Shown here in pieces: positions 47,048 to 55,852 of a stretch of 64,000 nt of DNA; position 1 is the stretch's first letter; each line of letters opens with the position of its first letter. A program made the translations under genes and the position numbers. The stretch is taken from positions 248,001-312,000 of the forward strand of contig CAYFKJ010000005.1 of assembly GCA_964343605.1 (NCBI GenBank), given 5' to 3'. A model generated the notes under the pieces. It had not been told where the DNA came from and made no database searches. It saw only the letters and a list, made by a program, of their open reading frames with translations. The stretch is from CAYFKJ01 sp964343605 (lineage in GTDB: Bacteria > Pseudomonadota > Alphaproteobacteria > UBA2966).

Positions 47048-47359
47048 ATGGCCGCACTGTTCAGTTTGGATGTATTGGTTCCGCTCTTTGCCATGATCGT
47101 GGCCGTCGGCGGGATGTTGTTTTGCAATCACGCCAAGATGAAGGCCGAACTCAGCCGTCACCGTTTTCACGAGGAACACATCAAGCCGATCAATGCCCAG
47201 TTCAAGGAATTGAACACGACCTCCACGGCGACGACGACCAGCCTCAAGAAACTTGAAAGCGCGCTCGGTCAGAAGGGGCTGGAAAAGATCAACGCCAAGG
47301 TCGACCGGCTGGAGCAAAATCTCGCGAATCTTGAAGACAGGATCGCTTCCCGCGGCTGA
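47048..47359 (+). CDS. Hypothetical membrane-anchored coiled-coil protein
   Basis: 103 residues. One N-terminal hydrophobic helix (about 5-25) followed by a long heptad-like region (about 55-98, LKKLESALGQKGLEKINAKVDRLEQNLANLEDRI). It is probably an inner-membrane protein with a cytoplasmic or periplasmic coiled coil. I do not recognise a family. It is followed by a well-formed terminator, so it is likely transcribed alone. Confidence 0.6.
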   Translation: MAALFSLDVLVPLFAMIVAVGGMLFCNHAKMKAELSRHRFHEEHIKPINAQFKELNTTSTATTTSLKKLESALGQKGLEKINAKVDRLEQNLANLEDRIASRG

Positions 47360-47369
47360 CCCAGCCGGC

Positions 47370-47397
47370 TGCGGCGTTGACCCGCCGCAATTTTCTT
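47370..47397 (+). terminator. Intrinsic terminator after the coiled-coil gene
   Basis: The perfect 7-bp stem TGCGGCG / CGCCGCA (47370-47376 and 47383-47389) has a 6-base loop and is followed by ATTTTCTTT, ten bases after the stop codon at 47359. Confidence 0.75.
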
Positions 47398-47560
47398 TCG
47401 AGTTTTTCCGGATTTGCCAAACATGTGGCATGTCCTTTGCTGTGTTCATCCTCAAAACCGCGGATTTGATCCCACTTGGTTCGTTTCGGAACTGAATCGT
47501 TCCAAACCTGTGCCAAAGCGGGTTGGGTCGGTGCGGTTTGAAACGGGAGACTGCGCGCTA

Positions 47561-47881
47561 ATGGCGAAATACCTTGCGGCCATCTTTCTGGTGATTGCGC
47601 TGACGGGCGCAACGGTAGCGGTCGCCGCCGAGCCGGCGGCGGTTGTCGAGGGTATCAGCGCAGCAAGGTCCGATGTGCAGGAACTGGATTTCCTGGAGGC
47701 GGGCCGGACATTCGAATTGGCGCCCCACGAGGTCGTCACTTTGGTCTATCTGTCTTCGTGCCTGCAGGAAACGATCACGGGTGGTGTGGTAACCATCGGC
47801 TTGGAACGAAGTTCCGTGGCCGGCGGCCTTGTCGAGCGTAAAAACATCAACTGCGAAAGCAACGCAGTGGTATCCGGATAA
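47561..47881 (+). CDS. Exported hypothetical protein
   Basis: 106 residues with a signal peptide (1 to about 22, ending AVAA). The mature part (FLEAGRTFELAPHEVVTLVYLSSCLQETITGGVVTIG) has two cysteines, one in SSCLQE and one near the C-terminus (INCES). I do not recognise a named family. Longer frames begin at 47414, but only the ATG at 47561 gives a signal peptide. GGGAGA lies ten bases upstream. It forms a small cluster with 47911-48120. Confidence 0.6.
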   Translation: MAKYLAAIFLVIALTGATVAVAAEPAAVVEGISAARSDVQELDFLEAGRTFELAPHEVVTLVYLSSCLQETITGGVVTIGLERSSVAGGLVERKNINCESNAVVSG

Positions 47882-47910
47882 ACGGGAGTCAACGGGGCTG
47901 GGGGGCCTTC

Positions 47911-48120
47911 ATGAAAGTGGGAGCAGAAGCGGTAGCTGCCCAAATTGCGGCAGCCCACACTTATCAGCAGCGGATTGACGCTGCGGCCGACCGTAAGGCG
48001 GCGGACAAACAATCCGATCTCGCGGCGCGCGACCAATTACGCAGCCAGGTCGTGTCGGACCGTCGGCATCGGGAAAAAATCGAAGCTGCTGAACGCGGCG
48101 GTCTCGATATCGATGCCTGA
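47911..48120 (+). CDS. Small hypothetical alanine-rich helical protein
   Basis: 69 residues, mostly alpha-helix-forming and highly charged (AADRKAADKQSDLAARDQLR). GGGGGG lies seven bases before the ATG. It begins 29 bases after the exported protein's stop and ends ten bases before the convergent MscS gene. No family is recognised. The reading frame could be chance, but its start signal and position support a real gene. Confidence 0.45.
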   Translation: MKVGAEAVAAQIAAAHTYQQRIDAAADRKAADKQSDLAARDQLRSQVVSDRRHREKIEAAERGGLDIDA

Positions 48121-48130
48121 CCGTCCGCCG

Positions 48131-48973
48131 TCAGTCGTTTAGTACGTGTATGGTCCGCGTCGGGAACGGGATTGAAATGTTCTCGGCGTCCAGCCTTTCC
48201 TTCACGCCCTTCATGAGATCGAAGCGCACCGGCCAGTAATCGCCGTTGTCGGCCCAGACGCGGACGACGATGTTGACCGAGCTGTCGCCCAGTTCCGTGA
48301 CCGCGATGAACGGTTCGGGGTCGTCGTGGATGCGTTCGTCGCCGGCAATCACGGCCTTGATGGAGTTCATGGCCTGGTCGATATCGGCGTCGTAGGCGAT
48401 ACCGAACACGAGATCGACGCGACGTTCGGGATGAATCGAATAATTCCTCAGGCTGCTGCCCCAGATGTCGCTATTGGGCACGATGATTTTGACGTTGTCC
48501 GGCGTCGCCATCACGGTGAAGAACAGATTGAGCGACTTGACGGTACCGGAATGTCCTCCGGCGTCGACGTAATCGCCCTCGTGGAAGGGCCGGAAGATCA
48601 ACAACATGACGCCCGCCGCGACATTGCTCAGGGTGCCCTGGAGGGCGAGGCCGATGGCCAGGCCGGCGGCGCCGAGGACGGCGATTAGGCTCGTCGTCTC
48701 GATGCCGAAGCGGTTGAGAACGGCGACCCCGACCACCACCAGCACAAGGTAGCGTCCGGCATTGGCAAAGAAACTGACCAGCATGGCGTCGACACGCTTG
48801 GTCCGCGTCAGGGCGGCGCTGATCACGCGTTCCGTCTTGCCGGCGGCCCAAATCCCGACCAGCAGGATGGCAATGGCCGCGACGACGTCGAGGCCGTAGG
48901 CGGTCAGCGCCGCCAGCGCCTCGTCCAGCACGGAGCGGATCATCTCGTAGGTTTCGTTGGCGGCATCCTGCAT
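48131..48973 (-). CDS. MscS-family mechanosensitive ion channel
   Basis: 280 residues. Three transmembrane segments (about 20-50, 60-85, 90-120), with the pore helix and signature GLAIGLALQGTLSNVAAGVMLLIFRPFHEGDYVDAGGHSGTV, then a beta-domain and C-terminal region (FDLMKGVKERLDAENISIPFPTRTIHV). It is the small form of MscS that opens under membrane tension and releases solutes on hypo-osmotic shock. ATG at 48973 is used; upstream residues to 49036 add nothing family-like. Confidence 0.9.
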   Translation of the reverse strand: MQDAANETYEMIRSVLDEALAALTAYGLDVVAAIAILLVGIWAAGKTERVISAALTRTKRVDAMLVSFFANAGRYLVLVVVGVAVLNRFGIETTSLIAVLGAAGLAIGLALQGTLSNVAAGVMLLIFRPFHEGDYVDAGGHSGTVKSLNLFFTVMATPDNVKIIVPNSDIWGSSLRNYSIHPERRVDLVFGIAYDADIDQAMNSIKAVIAGDERIHDDPEPFIAVTELGDSSVNIVVRVWADNGDYWPVRFDLMKGVKERLDAENISIPFPTRTIHVLND

Positions 48974-49134
48974 CGTTGTTACCCGTTGTTTGGTTCCGTT
49001 GGCGGAGTGTAGTTCGGTTACACCGCTTTCCGCCAATTTTTCTCGGCGACGGACAACAAATTAGTGCGGATTCGTTCGGCGCGTGGGAAGTTACGCCGCT
49101 TCCAAAGCCGCCCAAATCCTCTGGAGCCCCGCGC

Positions 49135-50082
49135 GTGTCCAACGTTTTTCTGCCCATCGCCCCGATCTTCGCCCTGATCGTTCTCGGTCACCTGCTGCGC
49201 CGCGGTGGCATTCCGAACGTCGAGTTTTGGAACCTCAACGACAAGCTGGTGTACTGGGTGCTCATGCCGGCGCTGCTGTTCCACAAGGTATCGACCATCG
49301 AGCTGACGCCGGAACTCGTGGGCTCCTACGCGACGGTCATACTTGGCGCTTTCGCTTGCGCCCTTCTGTTCGCCCTGGCGGCGGGGCGGCTGTTGCGCAT
49401 GACCGGGCCCGTCGCCAGTTCGGTGCTCCAGGGGGCGGCGCGCCACAACACCTTCATCGCGCTGGCCATCGCCGAGCGTATGTACGGTGGCGAAGGGCTC
49501 GCGCTGGCCGCTCTGGCGACGGCACTGCTTATACCCGTCACCAACGTATCAGTTGTCTCGCTGGTCGTGGCGCTGGTGCGGGGCGGCGGCGGGGACGGGG
49601 TCGGCAAGGCCATACTCAAGGACCTGGCGCGCAACCCCCTGCTGCTGTCCGTCGGCCTCGGTCTGGTGTTCAACTTGGCGGGCATCGGCGAGGTCCCGGT
49701 TCTGCACGAAACCACCGGCATCCTCGGCGCGGCGGCGTTGCCGATCGTGCTTATGTGCGTCGGCGCCAACATACACGTGCGCGCGATGACCTCGGCCGTT
49801 GTGCCGGTGTTGGTCTCCAGCATCGGCAAGATGATCGTCTTTCCCGCCGCCGTCGTCCTGTTGGCGCAACTCATGGAATTGTCCGCACTCGAGACCATGG
49901 TCGCCGTCTTATTCGGCGCCGTGCCGACGGCCTCGGCGTCCTACACCCTGGCCCGCCAACTGGGCGGCGACGCCCCCCTGATGGCGGCCATCGTCACGAT
50001 CCAGACGGCGTTGGCGTTCCTGACGCTGCCGCTCACCGTCATGCTTATGGAAAGGCTGATCGAAACTGGTGCCCTCGGGTAG
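49135..50082 (+). CDS. AEC-family (auxin efflux carrier-like) transporter
   Basis: 315 residues with about ten hydrophobic segments in two halves (FLPIAPIFALIVLGHLLRRGG ... GLGLVFNLAGIGEVP ... GLPTASASYTLARQLGG-like). Members export organic anions such as dicarboxylates or auxin-like compounds across the inner membrane. GTG at 49135 follows CTGGAG. The last five codons (T-G-A-L-G-stop) lie within a copy of the tRNA-Thr 3' end; the same frame in the intact tRNA also gives TGALG-stop, so the gene probably once ended inside the tRNA gene. Confidence 0.85.
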   Translation: MSNVFLPIAPIFALIVLGHLLRRGGIPNVEFWNLNDKLVYWVLMPALLFHKVSTIELTPELVGSYATVILGAFACALLFALAAGRLLRMTGPVASSVLQGAARHNTFIALAIAERMYGGEGLALAALATALLIPVTNVSVVSLVVALVRGGGGDGVGKAILKDLARNPLLLSVGLGLVFNLAGIGEVPVLHETTGILGAAALPIVLMCVGANIHVRAMTSAVVPVLVSSIGKMIVFPAAVVLLAQLMELSALETMVAVLFGAVPTASASYTLARQLGGDAPLMAAIVTIQTALAFLTLPLTVMLMERLIETGALG

Positions 50083-50096
50083 ATTTGAATTGACGA
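50062..50096. repeat. tRNA-Thr 3'-end copy 1 (att-like direct repeat)
   Basis: GAAACTGGTGCCCTCGG is identical in the intact tRNA-Thr region at 52708-52745; beyond it 11 of 15 more bases match (ACTGGTGCCCTCGG to 50096 is about 28 of 32 by eye). It carries the AEC gene stop codon. Same orientation as the tRNA. Confidence 0.75.
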
Positions 50097-50189
50097 AGGC
50101 ACGGCAACATTGTTGACGACATGAGCTGATCCGTACATCTGAAAGGATGCAGCAGCAATTTTGGCGGCGCTGAATTAGATCGTCCAAGC

Positions 50190-51515
50190 CTAGTTTTGGA
50201 GTAGGCAGTCCTGCACATCCAACCCTCGACGGCGGGCCTCAACAACGTACGCGTGGTCGCTGTCGGAAGCTGCACGCCAAGCATCGCCGTCAAGATTAAG
50301 GGCTCTCCTACAAAGCAGTCTGTTGTTGGCCGCTAGCGCGCCGCCTTTTGTTCGCGATTGCGTGAATTCGGTTTGCCCAAGACCAAGTAGTTTGGATCGA
50401 CAAAGATTTAGTGTTAAGCGTCTGTGTTTGGCTTCGGAAATGAACTGGCCATACTGTGCTGTGTTCGTTTCCCAAGCGTAGGTATTTTCGGCCCACCATG
50501 AATCGGCGATAAAAAGTGATCCCGCTTGAGTGGAATTGATGCATATGTCCCGGTCGGACATTGCGTTCACACTCGGCAGCGCAGACCTCCGCTGGGCCGA
50601 ATTCGCAATTGAAGCAACTTGGACTTTCGGGGGTAACTTCGACAAGACGCTACTATCGTCACCTTTCACCCAAGCGTTTTGATGTCGTCCATACTGCCTT
50701 CGGGCAGCGCGGGTCATATGAACGTCTAGATACTCTTTGACTTCGCCGAGAACTACTTTTCCGTCGCCATTTCCGTATTCGCCTTCATCGGCGTTGCCGT
50801 AAAGCGCGTCAAGGAGGTGTTTGGTGAACATTCCATGCTTCGCCTTGAAGTCCCAGGACGCCACCTGATCTCCCTGCGAGGCCGTGATCACGGTCATTCT
50901 GGACGGGCGATCAGGGAGTACTGGCGTGACGGTGATGCCGGAGGTGCCCCGCACCAGCATTCCTGTCTGGCTTTCCCCAGAAAAGCATGTGTCCAAGTAT
51001 ACGGAGATTGATTTTGCCTCCAATTTGCTCAAATTTTCGAGGAGCGTACCTATTGAAAAGCCGTTGATCTCGGGGGCGTCGGGATCGGCATCGACAGGCA
51101 GCAGATAGCCTTGTTTATTCTTAAGACTTGGTACGCCATGCCCTGAATAGAACACGACAACTTCAGATTTGCCTTTGGGATGGAGATAACGCCACAGCTT
51201 CCCTTCGTGTGTCTCGCGGTTGCCGAAGGTGGATTGGAACTGCGATTGCGAGGCGTCCCTCAGATCGATGATGTTCTCTGCGTCATAGCCAAGCACGTTG
51301 ATGACGAAGTCCTTGAAGGCGTCGGCGTCGTTGGCGGCGAAGTCGACATCCGGGATACGGTCCTGATAATCCCTATTCCCGATAATGACCGCTACCGCAT
51401 CAACGTTGTTTGGCGCAGAACGAGCGGGGAGGGAACCTAACAGCACACACAACAGTGCTATCGCCATTGCGTCGACGGCCCGATATGCCGATTTCTTTGT
51501 AAACACGCGAAACAA
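50190..51515 (-). CDS. Exported caspase-like (C14) protease with duplicated C-terminal motif
   Basis: 441 residues. Signal peptide to about residue 34 (ending ARSA). The caspase fold has the catalytic dyad H126 (FYSGHG) and C177 (LDTCFSG), so it should be an active protease of the periplasm or outside. Near the C-terminus two 26-residue copies (about 347-372 and 412-437) share the pattern A-W-x12-E-A-[KR]-x-R-x-L-x4-C; they may bind a partner. The gene is visibly more AT-rich than neighbours and lies between two tRNA-Thr end copies, so it looks acquired. Substrates are unknown. Confidence 0.85.
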   Translation of the reverse strand: MFRVFTKKSAYRAVDAMAIALLCVLLGSLPARSAPNNVDAVAVIIGNRDYQDRIPDVDFAANDADAFKDFVINVLGYDAENIIDLRDASQSQFQSTFGNRETHEGKLWRYLHPKGKSEVVVFYSGHGVPSLKNKQGYLLPVDADPDAPEINGFSIGTLLENLSKLEAKSISVYLDTCFSGESQTGMLVRGTSGITVTPVLPDRPSRMTVITASQGDQVASWDFKAKHGMFTKHLLDALYGNADEGEYGNGDGKVVLGEVKEYLDVHMTRAARRQYGRHQNAWVKGDDSSVLSKLPPKVQVASIANSAQRRSALPSVNAMSDRDICINSTQAGSLFIADSWWAENTYAWETNTAQYGQFISEAKHRRLTLNLCRSKLLGLGQTEFTQSRTKGGALAANNRLLCRRALNLDGDAWRAASDSDHAYVVEARRRGLDVQDCLLQN

Positions 51516-51622
51516 TATCCACTCTCAACACGGGAAAATGTTCATGCCTACCCATCCTACAGGAACAAGACGGATATATATACATGCAGTTAAGAAGGGA
51601 TTTGGGACCTTTTCCCTCAAAT

Positions 51623-51656
51623 ACTGGTGCCCTCGGTTTGAATCTGACTAACGACT
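51623..51656. repeat. tRNA-Thr 3'-end copy 2 (att-like direct repeat)
   Basis: ACTGGTGCCCTCGGTT (51623-51638) is identical to the intact tRNA-Thr end, and similarity continues with scattered mismatches through the T-arm and anticodon-arm strand to about 51670. No 5' half of a tRNA is present, so it is a fragment. Same orientation as copies 1 and 3. Confidence 0.75.
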
Positions 51657-51757
51657 TCACCCTTGCCAGCCTGGTCGAGCGGGGAAATGTTGCTATGAAT
51701 CCAGGCCTTTATCGGATTTTGTCGCAAATAAGCTCCGATCATGACCGATGTTAGCCG

Positions 51758-52609
51758 TCAGTTGGGCGATTCGACCAAGAATTGGAATGTCTCGGAGTAT
51801 GCTTTTTCAGTTGCCGCCTTGTCATATGTCGGAAGCCAGGTTGAGTCGAAGTTGTGACCCACATTTGGAAAGACGAGCAGCCGGTAATCTCCCGCTGCGG
51901 GCCCGTCAACGGGCATGGCGCGGCAGGCGTGCGCCGGTGTTAGCTCGTCGTTCTCGCCGATCATAACAAGCAGGGGTGACGACAGGCCTGAGAGATGGGT
52001 AATGCAGCCGGGATTCCAAGCGATCGCCACGGTGAATGGTGTGAGGTCCAGTTCCGGCGCGACTTTCAACCGGGGCTCCATCCGCTTTGCCGATACGGCA
52101 TGCAATACGCCTGTGCCTCCGAAGGCGTGGCCCAGCACGGCAATTCGGTCGGTTTCGACGTCTCCGCGCGAGGCTAAATAGGATTTTGCGGCCCAGGCAT
52201 CGACACCCTGGTCAAGATGGCTGTATCCGTTGACGGTGTCAGGCCTGCCCGAGCGCAACTCCGCCGCACCGCTTTCGCTGTCGACCAAAAGGGAAATCCA
52301 GCCATGTTCGGCAAATCGCTTTTGATCCTCGGCATAGCAGTCCGGGGGCTCGATGCCAAAATAGCGGTGAAGGATAACGACAGCTGGAAACGGGCCGTCA
52401 CCTGGCGGCCTGCGCAGGACACCCTTGATTAGCCCCATGCCGCCATTGGGGGAGTACGTGGGAAATTCGACGAGCGACGACGGTTCGGCCAATACGGCGC
52501 TGCATTTGGCGGCGTCCGAAGCGGTCACGGGCTGATTGGCGAGCATCAAAAATGCAGCCAGCACGCAAATTAGTTGATACGGACCGAACGTTCGCGATTG
52601 AGCGTCCAT
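51758..52609 (-). CDS. Exported dienelactone-hydrolase-like protein lacking its nucleophile
   Basis: 283 residues. Hydrophobic signal region (about 11-30, ending VTASDA). The alpha/beta-hydrolase elbow reads GHAFGG: alanine (A162, codon GCC) stands where serine or cysteine should be, while the acid D221 (GENDELTP) and base H252 (NVGHNFD) remain. The family's hydrolase chemistry is therefore unlikely; a binding or regulatory role is possible. ATG at 52609 is used, 52675 being the longer alternative. It is the only gene between tRNA-end copies 2 and 3. Confidence 0.75.
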   Translation of the reverse strand: MDAQSRTFGPYQLICVLAAFLMLANQPVTASDAAKCSAVLAEPSSLVEFPTYSPNGGMGLIKGVLRRPPGDGPFPAVVILHRYFGIEPPDCYAEDQKRFAEHGWISLLVDSESGAAELRSGRPDTVNGYSHLDQGVDAWAAKSYLASRGDVETDRIAVLGHAFGGTGVLHAVSAKRMEPRLKVAPELDLTPFTVAIAWNPGCITHLSGLSSPLLVMIGENDELTPAHACRAMPVDGPAAGDYRLLVFPNVGHNFDSTWLPTYDKAATEKAYSETFQFLVESPN

Positions 52610-52712
52610 ACCCAATTGTACCCCAAACACCGAGTTTGGATGGGAGGAGAATCCGACCGGCTCTCCGGTCATCAACCGGATTTCGCGAGCTGCGCGTGCT
52701 ATTTCGGGAAAC

Positions 52713-52787
<75 letters not shown>

Positions 52788-52938
52788 GGGGGAACCAGAT
52801 AATTTGGATCCGGCTGGGCCGGAAACGGCGGGAAAGTGCCACAAGCGCCGGGCCGGCGCAAGTCACTTTAAATGGCGCTCGACGGAACCCTGAGCCGCGG
52901 GTCTTGACCCGGTCACCGGGGCGCGTCAGGTTGCGCTT

Positions 52939-53139
52939 ATGACCAGGGAGGCGAACGGATCCGGCGCGGCCGGGAAGGGCGGCCGGAAGGCGAATGACAA
53001 GGCCCGTTTGGCCCGCGAGCTGCGCGATAATCTCAAACGCCGCAAGGGACAGGCGCGGGAACGCGGGGCGGATGACGGCGCCGGGTCGGCGTCACGCGCC
53101 GCCCGGAAAACCCTGATCGATCCCGACAATAAACGCTGA
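52939..53139 (+). CDS. Small basic hypothetical protein
   Basis: 66 residues, rich in Lys/Arg (KARLARELRDNLKRRKGQARER) and probably helical with nucleic-acid or acidic-partner binding potential. No named family is recognised. It lies between the tRNA-Thr gene and the convergent lipoprotein hydrolase. Ribosome-binding site is weak (CAGG). Confidence 0.55.
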   Translation: MTREANGSGAAGKGGRKANDKARLARELRDNLKRRKGQARERGADDGAGSASRAARKTLIDPDNKR

Positions 53140-53164
53140 GCGGCGCTCCGGACCGGCGTTGCGG

Positions 53165-54022
53165 TCAAAAACTGGTCGAGCGCAACAGATCGGGCCAGGC
53201 GGCCACCCAGCAGCAGCGATGCGTATAGTCGGACTTGACCACGACGGAGGTGTTACCGCCCGGTGATTCGGCGGCGTAGCTTTCGGCGATGGCGGGCGGG
53301 ACCTGACGGTCGCGCGCACCGGTGAAATGTATTTGCGGCACACCCGCCAGGCGTTTGGCCAACGCGGCGGTCGTGTAGCCCGTCAGAAGCCGGTCGACCG
53401 CCTTGCTTCTTGTCCACGCCTCCACGTCCATCGGCGCGGCGACGGTGATGAGTTTTCCGACATCCTGCCGCGCCGCCGCGATCAGGGCAGCGGCGACGCC
53501 GCCGCCGGAATAGCCGACCAGCGTGAGGCGTGACGGCCCGGCCCGTGCCTCGCCGGTATCCAGGGCCAGATCGATGGCTGCGCTCATGACCGAAACGATC
53601 TTGGGGTCGAAACGGTCTCGGCCCCAGAGGTGGGGCGAACAGTCTGCCGTATCGGCAGCCTCAATGTACTGGCAGGGCCGGCCCAGGTAGAGCACGTTCG
53701 GGTTCGGGTCCGCCAGCGCCAGCTTGAGGCCAACCGGGTCGACCGGAGTGGGATCGAGCGAGATGCGCGAGCGGCTCATCCAGGCCTTGCCGTCGCCCTC
53801 GATATAGACGTGGACCGGCGCTTTCGCGTCCTTGAGGAAACTGCGCTTGACGTAACCCACCAGGCCGAACGACGGAAACTTCCGTTCAAATCGTTCGAAA
53901 CCGCCAGCCGCCGCCAGTTCGTTGGCGTACGTTCGCCGGGCGCCCGGATCGAGCTCCAACGCCTGGCAAGCGGCCAGCAACAATATCAGGATGGCTGCCG
54001 GTAAGCGTTTGCAGGCCTGCAC
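53165..54022 (-). CDS. Alpha/beta-hydrolase lipoprotein
   Basis: 285 residues. The lipobox LLAAC at residues 15-19 predicts a lipid-anchored protein. The catalytic serine sits in VGYSGGG, the acid in GARDRQVP and the histidine in DYTHRCC, a complete triad. The N-terminal half is not family-like. GTG at 54022 gives the expected short lipoprotein signal (MQACKRLPAAILILLLAAC); the frame extends to 54121. Substrate unknown. Confidence 0.7.
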   Translation of the reverse strand: MQACKRLPAAILILLLAACQALELDPGARRTYANELAAAGGFERFERKFPSFGLVGYVKRSFLKDAKAPVHVYIEGDGKAWMSRSRISLDPTPVDPVGLKLALADPNPNVLYLGRPCQYIEAADTADCSPHLWGRDRFDPKIVSVMSAAIDLALDTGEARAGPSRLTLVGYSGGGVAAALIAAARQDVGKLITVAAPMDVEAWTRSKAVDRLLTGYTTAALAKRLAGVPQIHFTGARDRQVPPAIAESYAAESPGGNTSVVVKSDYTHRCCWVAAWPDLLRSTSF

Positions 54023-54150
54023 AATTCCCAATCCGGTCAATCCTGGAACCCCCTGAACCACACACCTAGCCGCAATCGCTGTGTGTTCGAATACCGCAAT
54101 GTGCGTATTATAGGTCGCCATCTCGGTATGTTAATTCTTGGAGCATGGCG

Positions 54151-55848
54151 ATGAGTGCATCAAGTTTTTCGGCCCGGCAACTCCCCCCGGCGGGGGCGGC
54201 GCCCAAGGTCAGTCTGATCGCGGCCGGGCTGATCTTCGCCCTGTTGCTGACGACGGGCACCGCGGCTTGGGCCCAGGGGTACGGTCACGGACCGTCCAAG
54301 CCGCCCGTCATGAACAAGCCGCCCGTCATCGTGAAACCGCCAGTTCTACCCCAGATCCAGCAGCAGAACCTTCTCCAGCAACGGAATTTGATCAAGAAGC
54401 GCAGGGCCAGGACGTCCGTCGGCACGGCCAGGAAAAAGGCCGGGAACTCGTTCCAGGAAATGCTGGAAAAACTCGCCGGCTACACCTGGGCACAATGGAA
54501 CGAAGACGGCAAAGCCTTGGCGGCCAAGCGCGACGCCGACCTCGACGCGGCGCAGGCTGACTATATGAAGAAACAGAAGGCGCTCAACGATGTCTGGAAA
54601 TCGGAAATGAGAGCGGCCGGTTCTCTCAAAGGCAAGGCGCGGGAAAATGCGGAAAAAAAGGCAACCCGGAAGTACAACCGAAAATGGGATGCCAACCGCG
54701 ACGAAACCCGGAAACTGAAGGAGGGCATCAAGAAGGCCTATAAGGCCGCGAACGAGGCGTTGCAAACCAAATACAAGGCGGCGCGAAACGCCCGCGACGA
54801 ACTCAAGAAGATCCAGATTGCCGGTGTGAATGCCAATAACAAGCCAACCGGTTCCAACGCCAAATCCAATACAAATACCGGCACTGGCACAAACGCCGGA
54901 ACCAAAACTAACACCGGGACAAAAACCAACACGGGAACCAACGCCAACGCCGGGACCAACGCCAACACCGGGACCAAAACCAACACCGGGACCAAAACCA
55001 ACACCGGAACCAAAACCAACACGGGAACCAAAACCAACACCGGGACCAAAACCAACACCGGGACCAAAACCAACACGGGAACCAAAACCAACACGGGAAC
55101 CAACGCCAACACCGGGACAAAAACAAACACCGGAACCAACGCCAACGCCGGAACCAATACCAACACCGGTACCAACGCCAACGCGGGCACCAACACCAAC
55201 ATTGCCAAAGCAGGCGGCAACCCAAACACCGTTGTCGTGACCAACAACACGGGATTTGTCGGCAATCAATCTGTTGGCGGTGGAATCCCGAACAAGGGAA
55301 TCAACACGGCTTCGGTAAATCCGACAACGCCGGTCCAAAGCGGCAACGGCGGGCAGTGCAACGCAACCTGTCAGCGCTTGCAAAAGGAACTCGACCAATT
55401 GGCGATCCAGCGAAAGGACGATCAGTACACCATTGAAGCGTTGCCGGCGTACGGTGTCGTTCAGACCTTCGACAGTGCGGGCGACGGCGCCGGCGTCGTG
55501 GGGTTCGCGGTGTGTGGGCCCATATGCATGGCTGCCGCTGCTGCACCGTTCAAGTTGGCCAAGGTCTTGATGACGTCCGTAATCGAAGGCGGCAAGCCCT
55601 CGAACCAACCCGGCGCGGACGCCATGGCCGCCGTGGGAAAAACCTTCGTCGTGGAGGGCGGCAAGGAAGTTCTCAAGGAGGCCATCGGCGACAAACTTCC
55701 CGGCGGTGGCATCGTCTGGTCCACCGCGACCAACAAAGCGGTGGACGCGGCCGTGGATACCGGCGGCGACAAGCTGGGCGACGCCCTGAGCAATCCGGCG
55801 AACGAAGCGTCCGTGGCGGAACTCCGCAAGGTTTATGTGGGGAACTAG
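54151..55848 (+). CDS. Exported low-complexity protein with TNTGTK hexapeptide repeats
   Basis: 565 residues. Signal peptide (1-43, ending AWA), a Pro-rich segment (KPPVMNKPPVIVKPPV), a long charged helical region (about 90-225), then about 18 copies of a T-K-T-N-T-G / T-N-A-N-A-G hexapeptide (about 239-350), and a C-terminal alanine/glycine-rich domain with three cysteines (CNATC; CGPIC). ATG at 54151 follows GGAG by eight bases; 54145 is too close. No family is recognised. The repeats code on an 18-bp DNA unit, so length can vary without loss of frame. It probably acts with the next gene. Confidence 0.7.
   Translation: MSASSFSARQLPPAGAAPKVSLIAAGLIFALLLTTGTAAWAQGYGHGPSKPPVMNKPPVIVKPPVLPQIQQQNLLQQRNLIKKRRARTSVGTARKKAGNSFQEMLEKLAGYTWAQWNEDGKALAAKRDADLDAAQADYMKKQKALNDVWKSEMRAAGSLKGKARENAEKKATRKYNRKWDANRDETRKLKEGIKKAYKAANEALQTKYKAARNARDELKKIQIAGVNANNKPTGSNAKSNTNTGTGTNAGTKTNTGTKTNTGTNANAGTNANTGTKTNTGTKTNTGTKTNTGTKTNTGTKTNTGTKTNTGTKTNTGTNANTGTKTNTGTNANAGTNTNTGTNANAGTNTNIAKAGGNPNTVVVTNNTGFVGNQSVGGGIPNKGINTASVNPTTPVQSGNGGQCNATCQRLQKELDQLAIQRKDDQYTIEALPAYGVVQTFDSAGDGAGVVGFAVCGPICMAAAAAPFKLAKVLMTSVIEGGKPSNQPGADAMAAVGKTFVVEGGKEVLKEAIGDKLPGGGIVWSTATNKAVDAAVDTGGDKLGDALSNPANEASVAELRKVYVGN
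54868..55200. repeat. 18-bp coding VNTR
   Basis: About 18 imperfect copies of an 18-base unit (ACCAACACCGGGACCAAA and variants with GCC for the third or sixth codon) lie head to tail inside the exported protein gene. Units are a multiple of three, so copy-number change keeps the frame. The opposite strand and other frames are also open across it. Confidence 0.85.
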
Positions 55849-55852
55849 GCCG

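Noticed and set aside
49083..50093. 336-residue frame overlapping the AEC transporter in another frame
   Set aside because: Its translation is Arg/Gly-rich shadow sequence; the transporter frame has hydrophobic helices and a proper GTG start.
51623..51700. A second complete tRNA gene
   Set aside because: Only the 3' half resembles tRNA-Thr; no acceptor 5' strand or D-arm follows, and the T-loop is altered.
54868..55200. Possible CRISPR or intergenic satellite
   Set aside because: The 18-bp units are in frame within a gene and encode a regular hexapeptide; there are no unique spacers.
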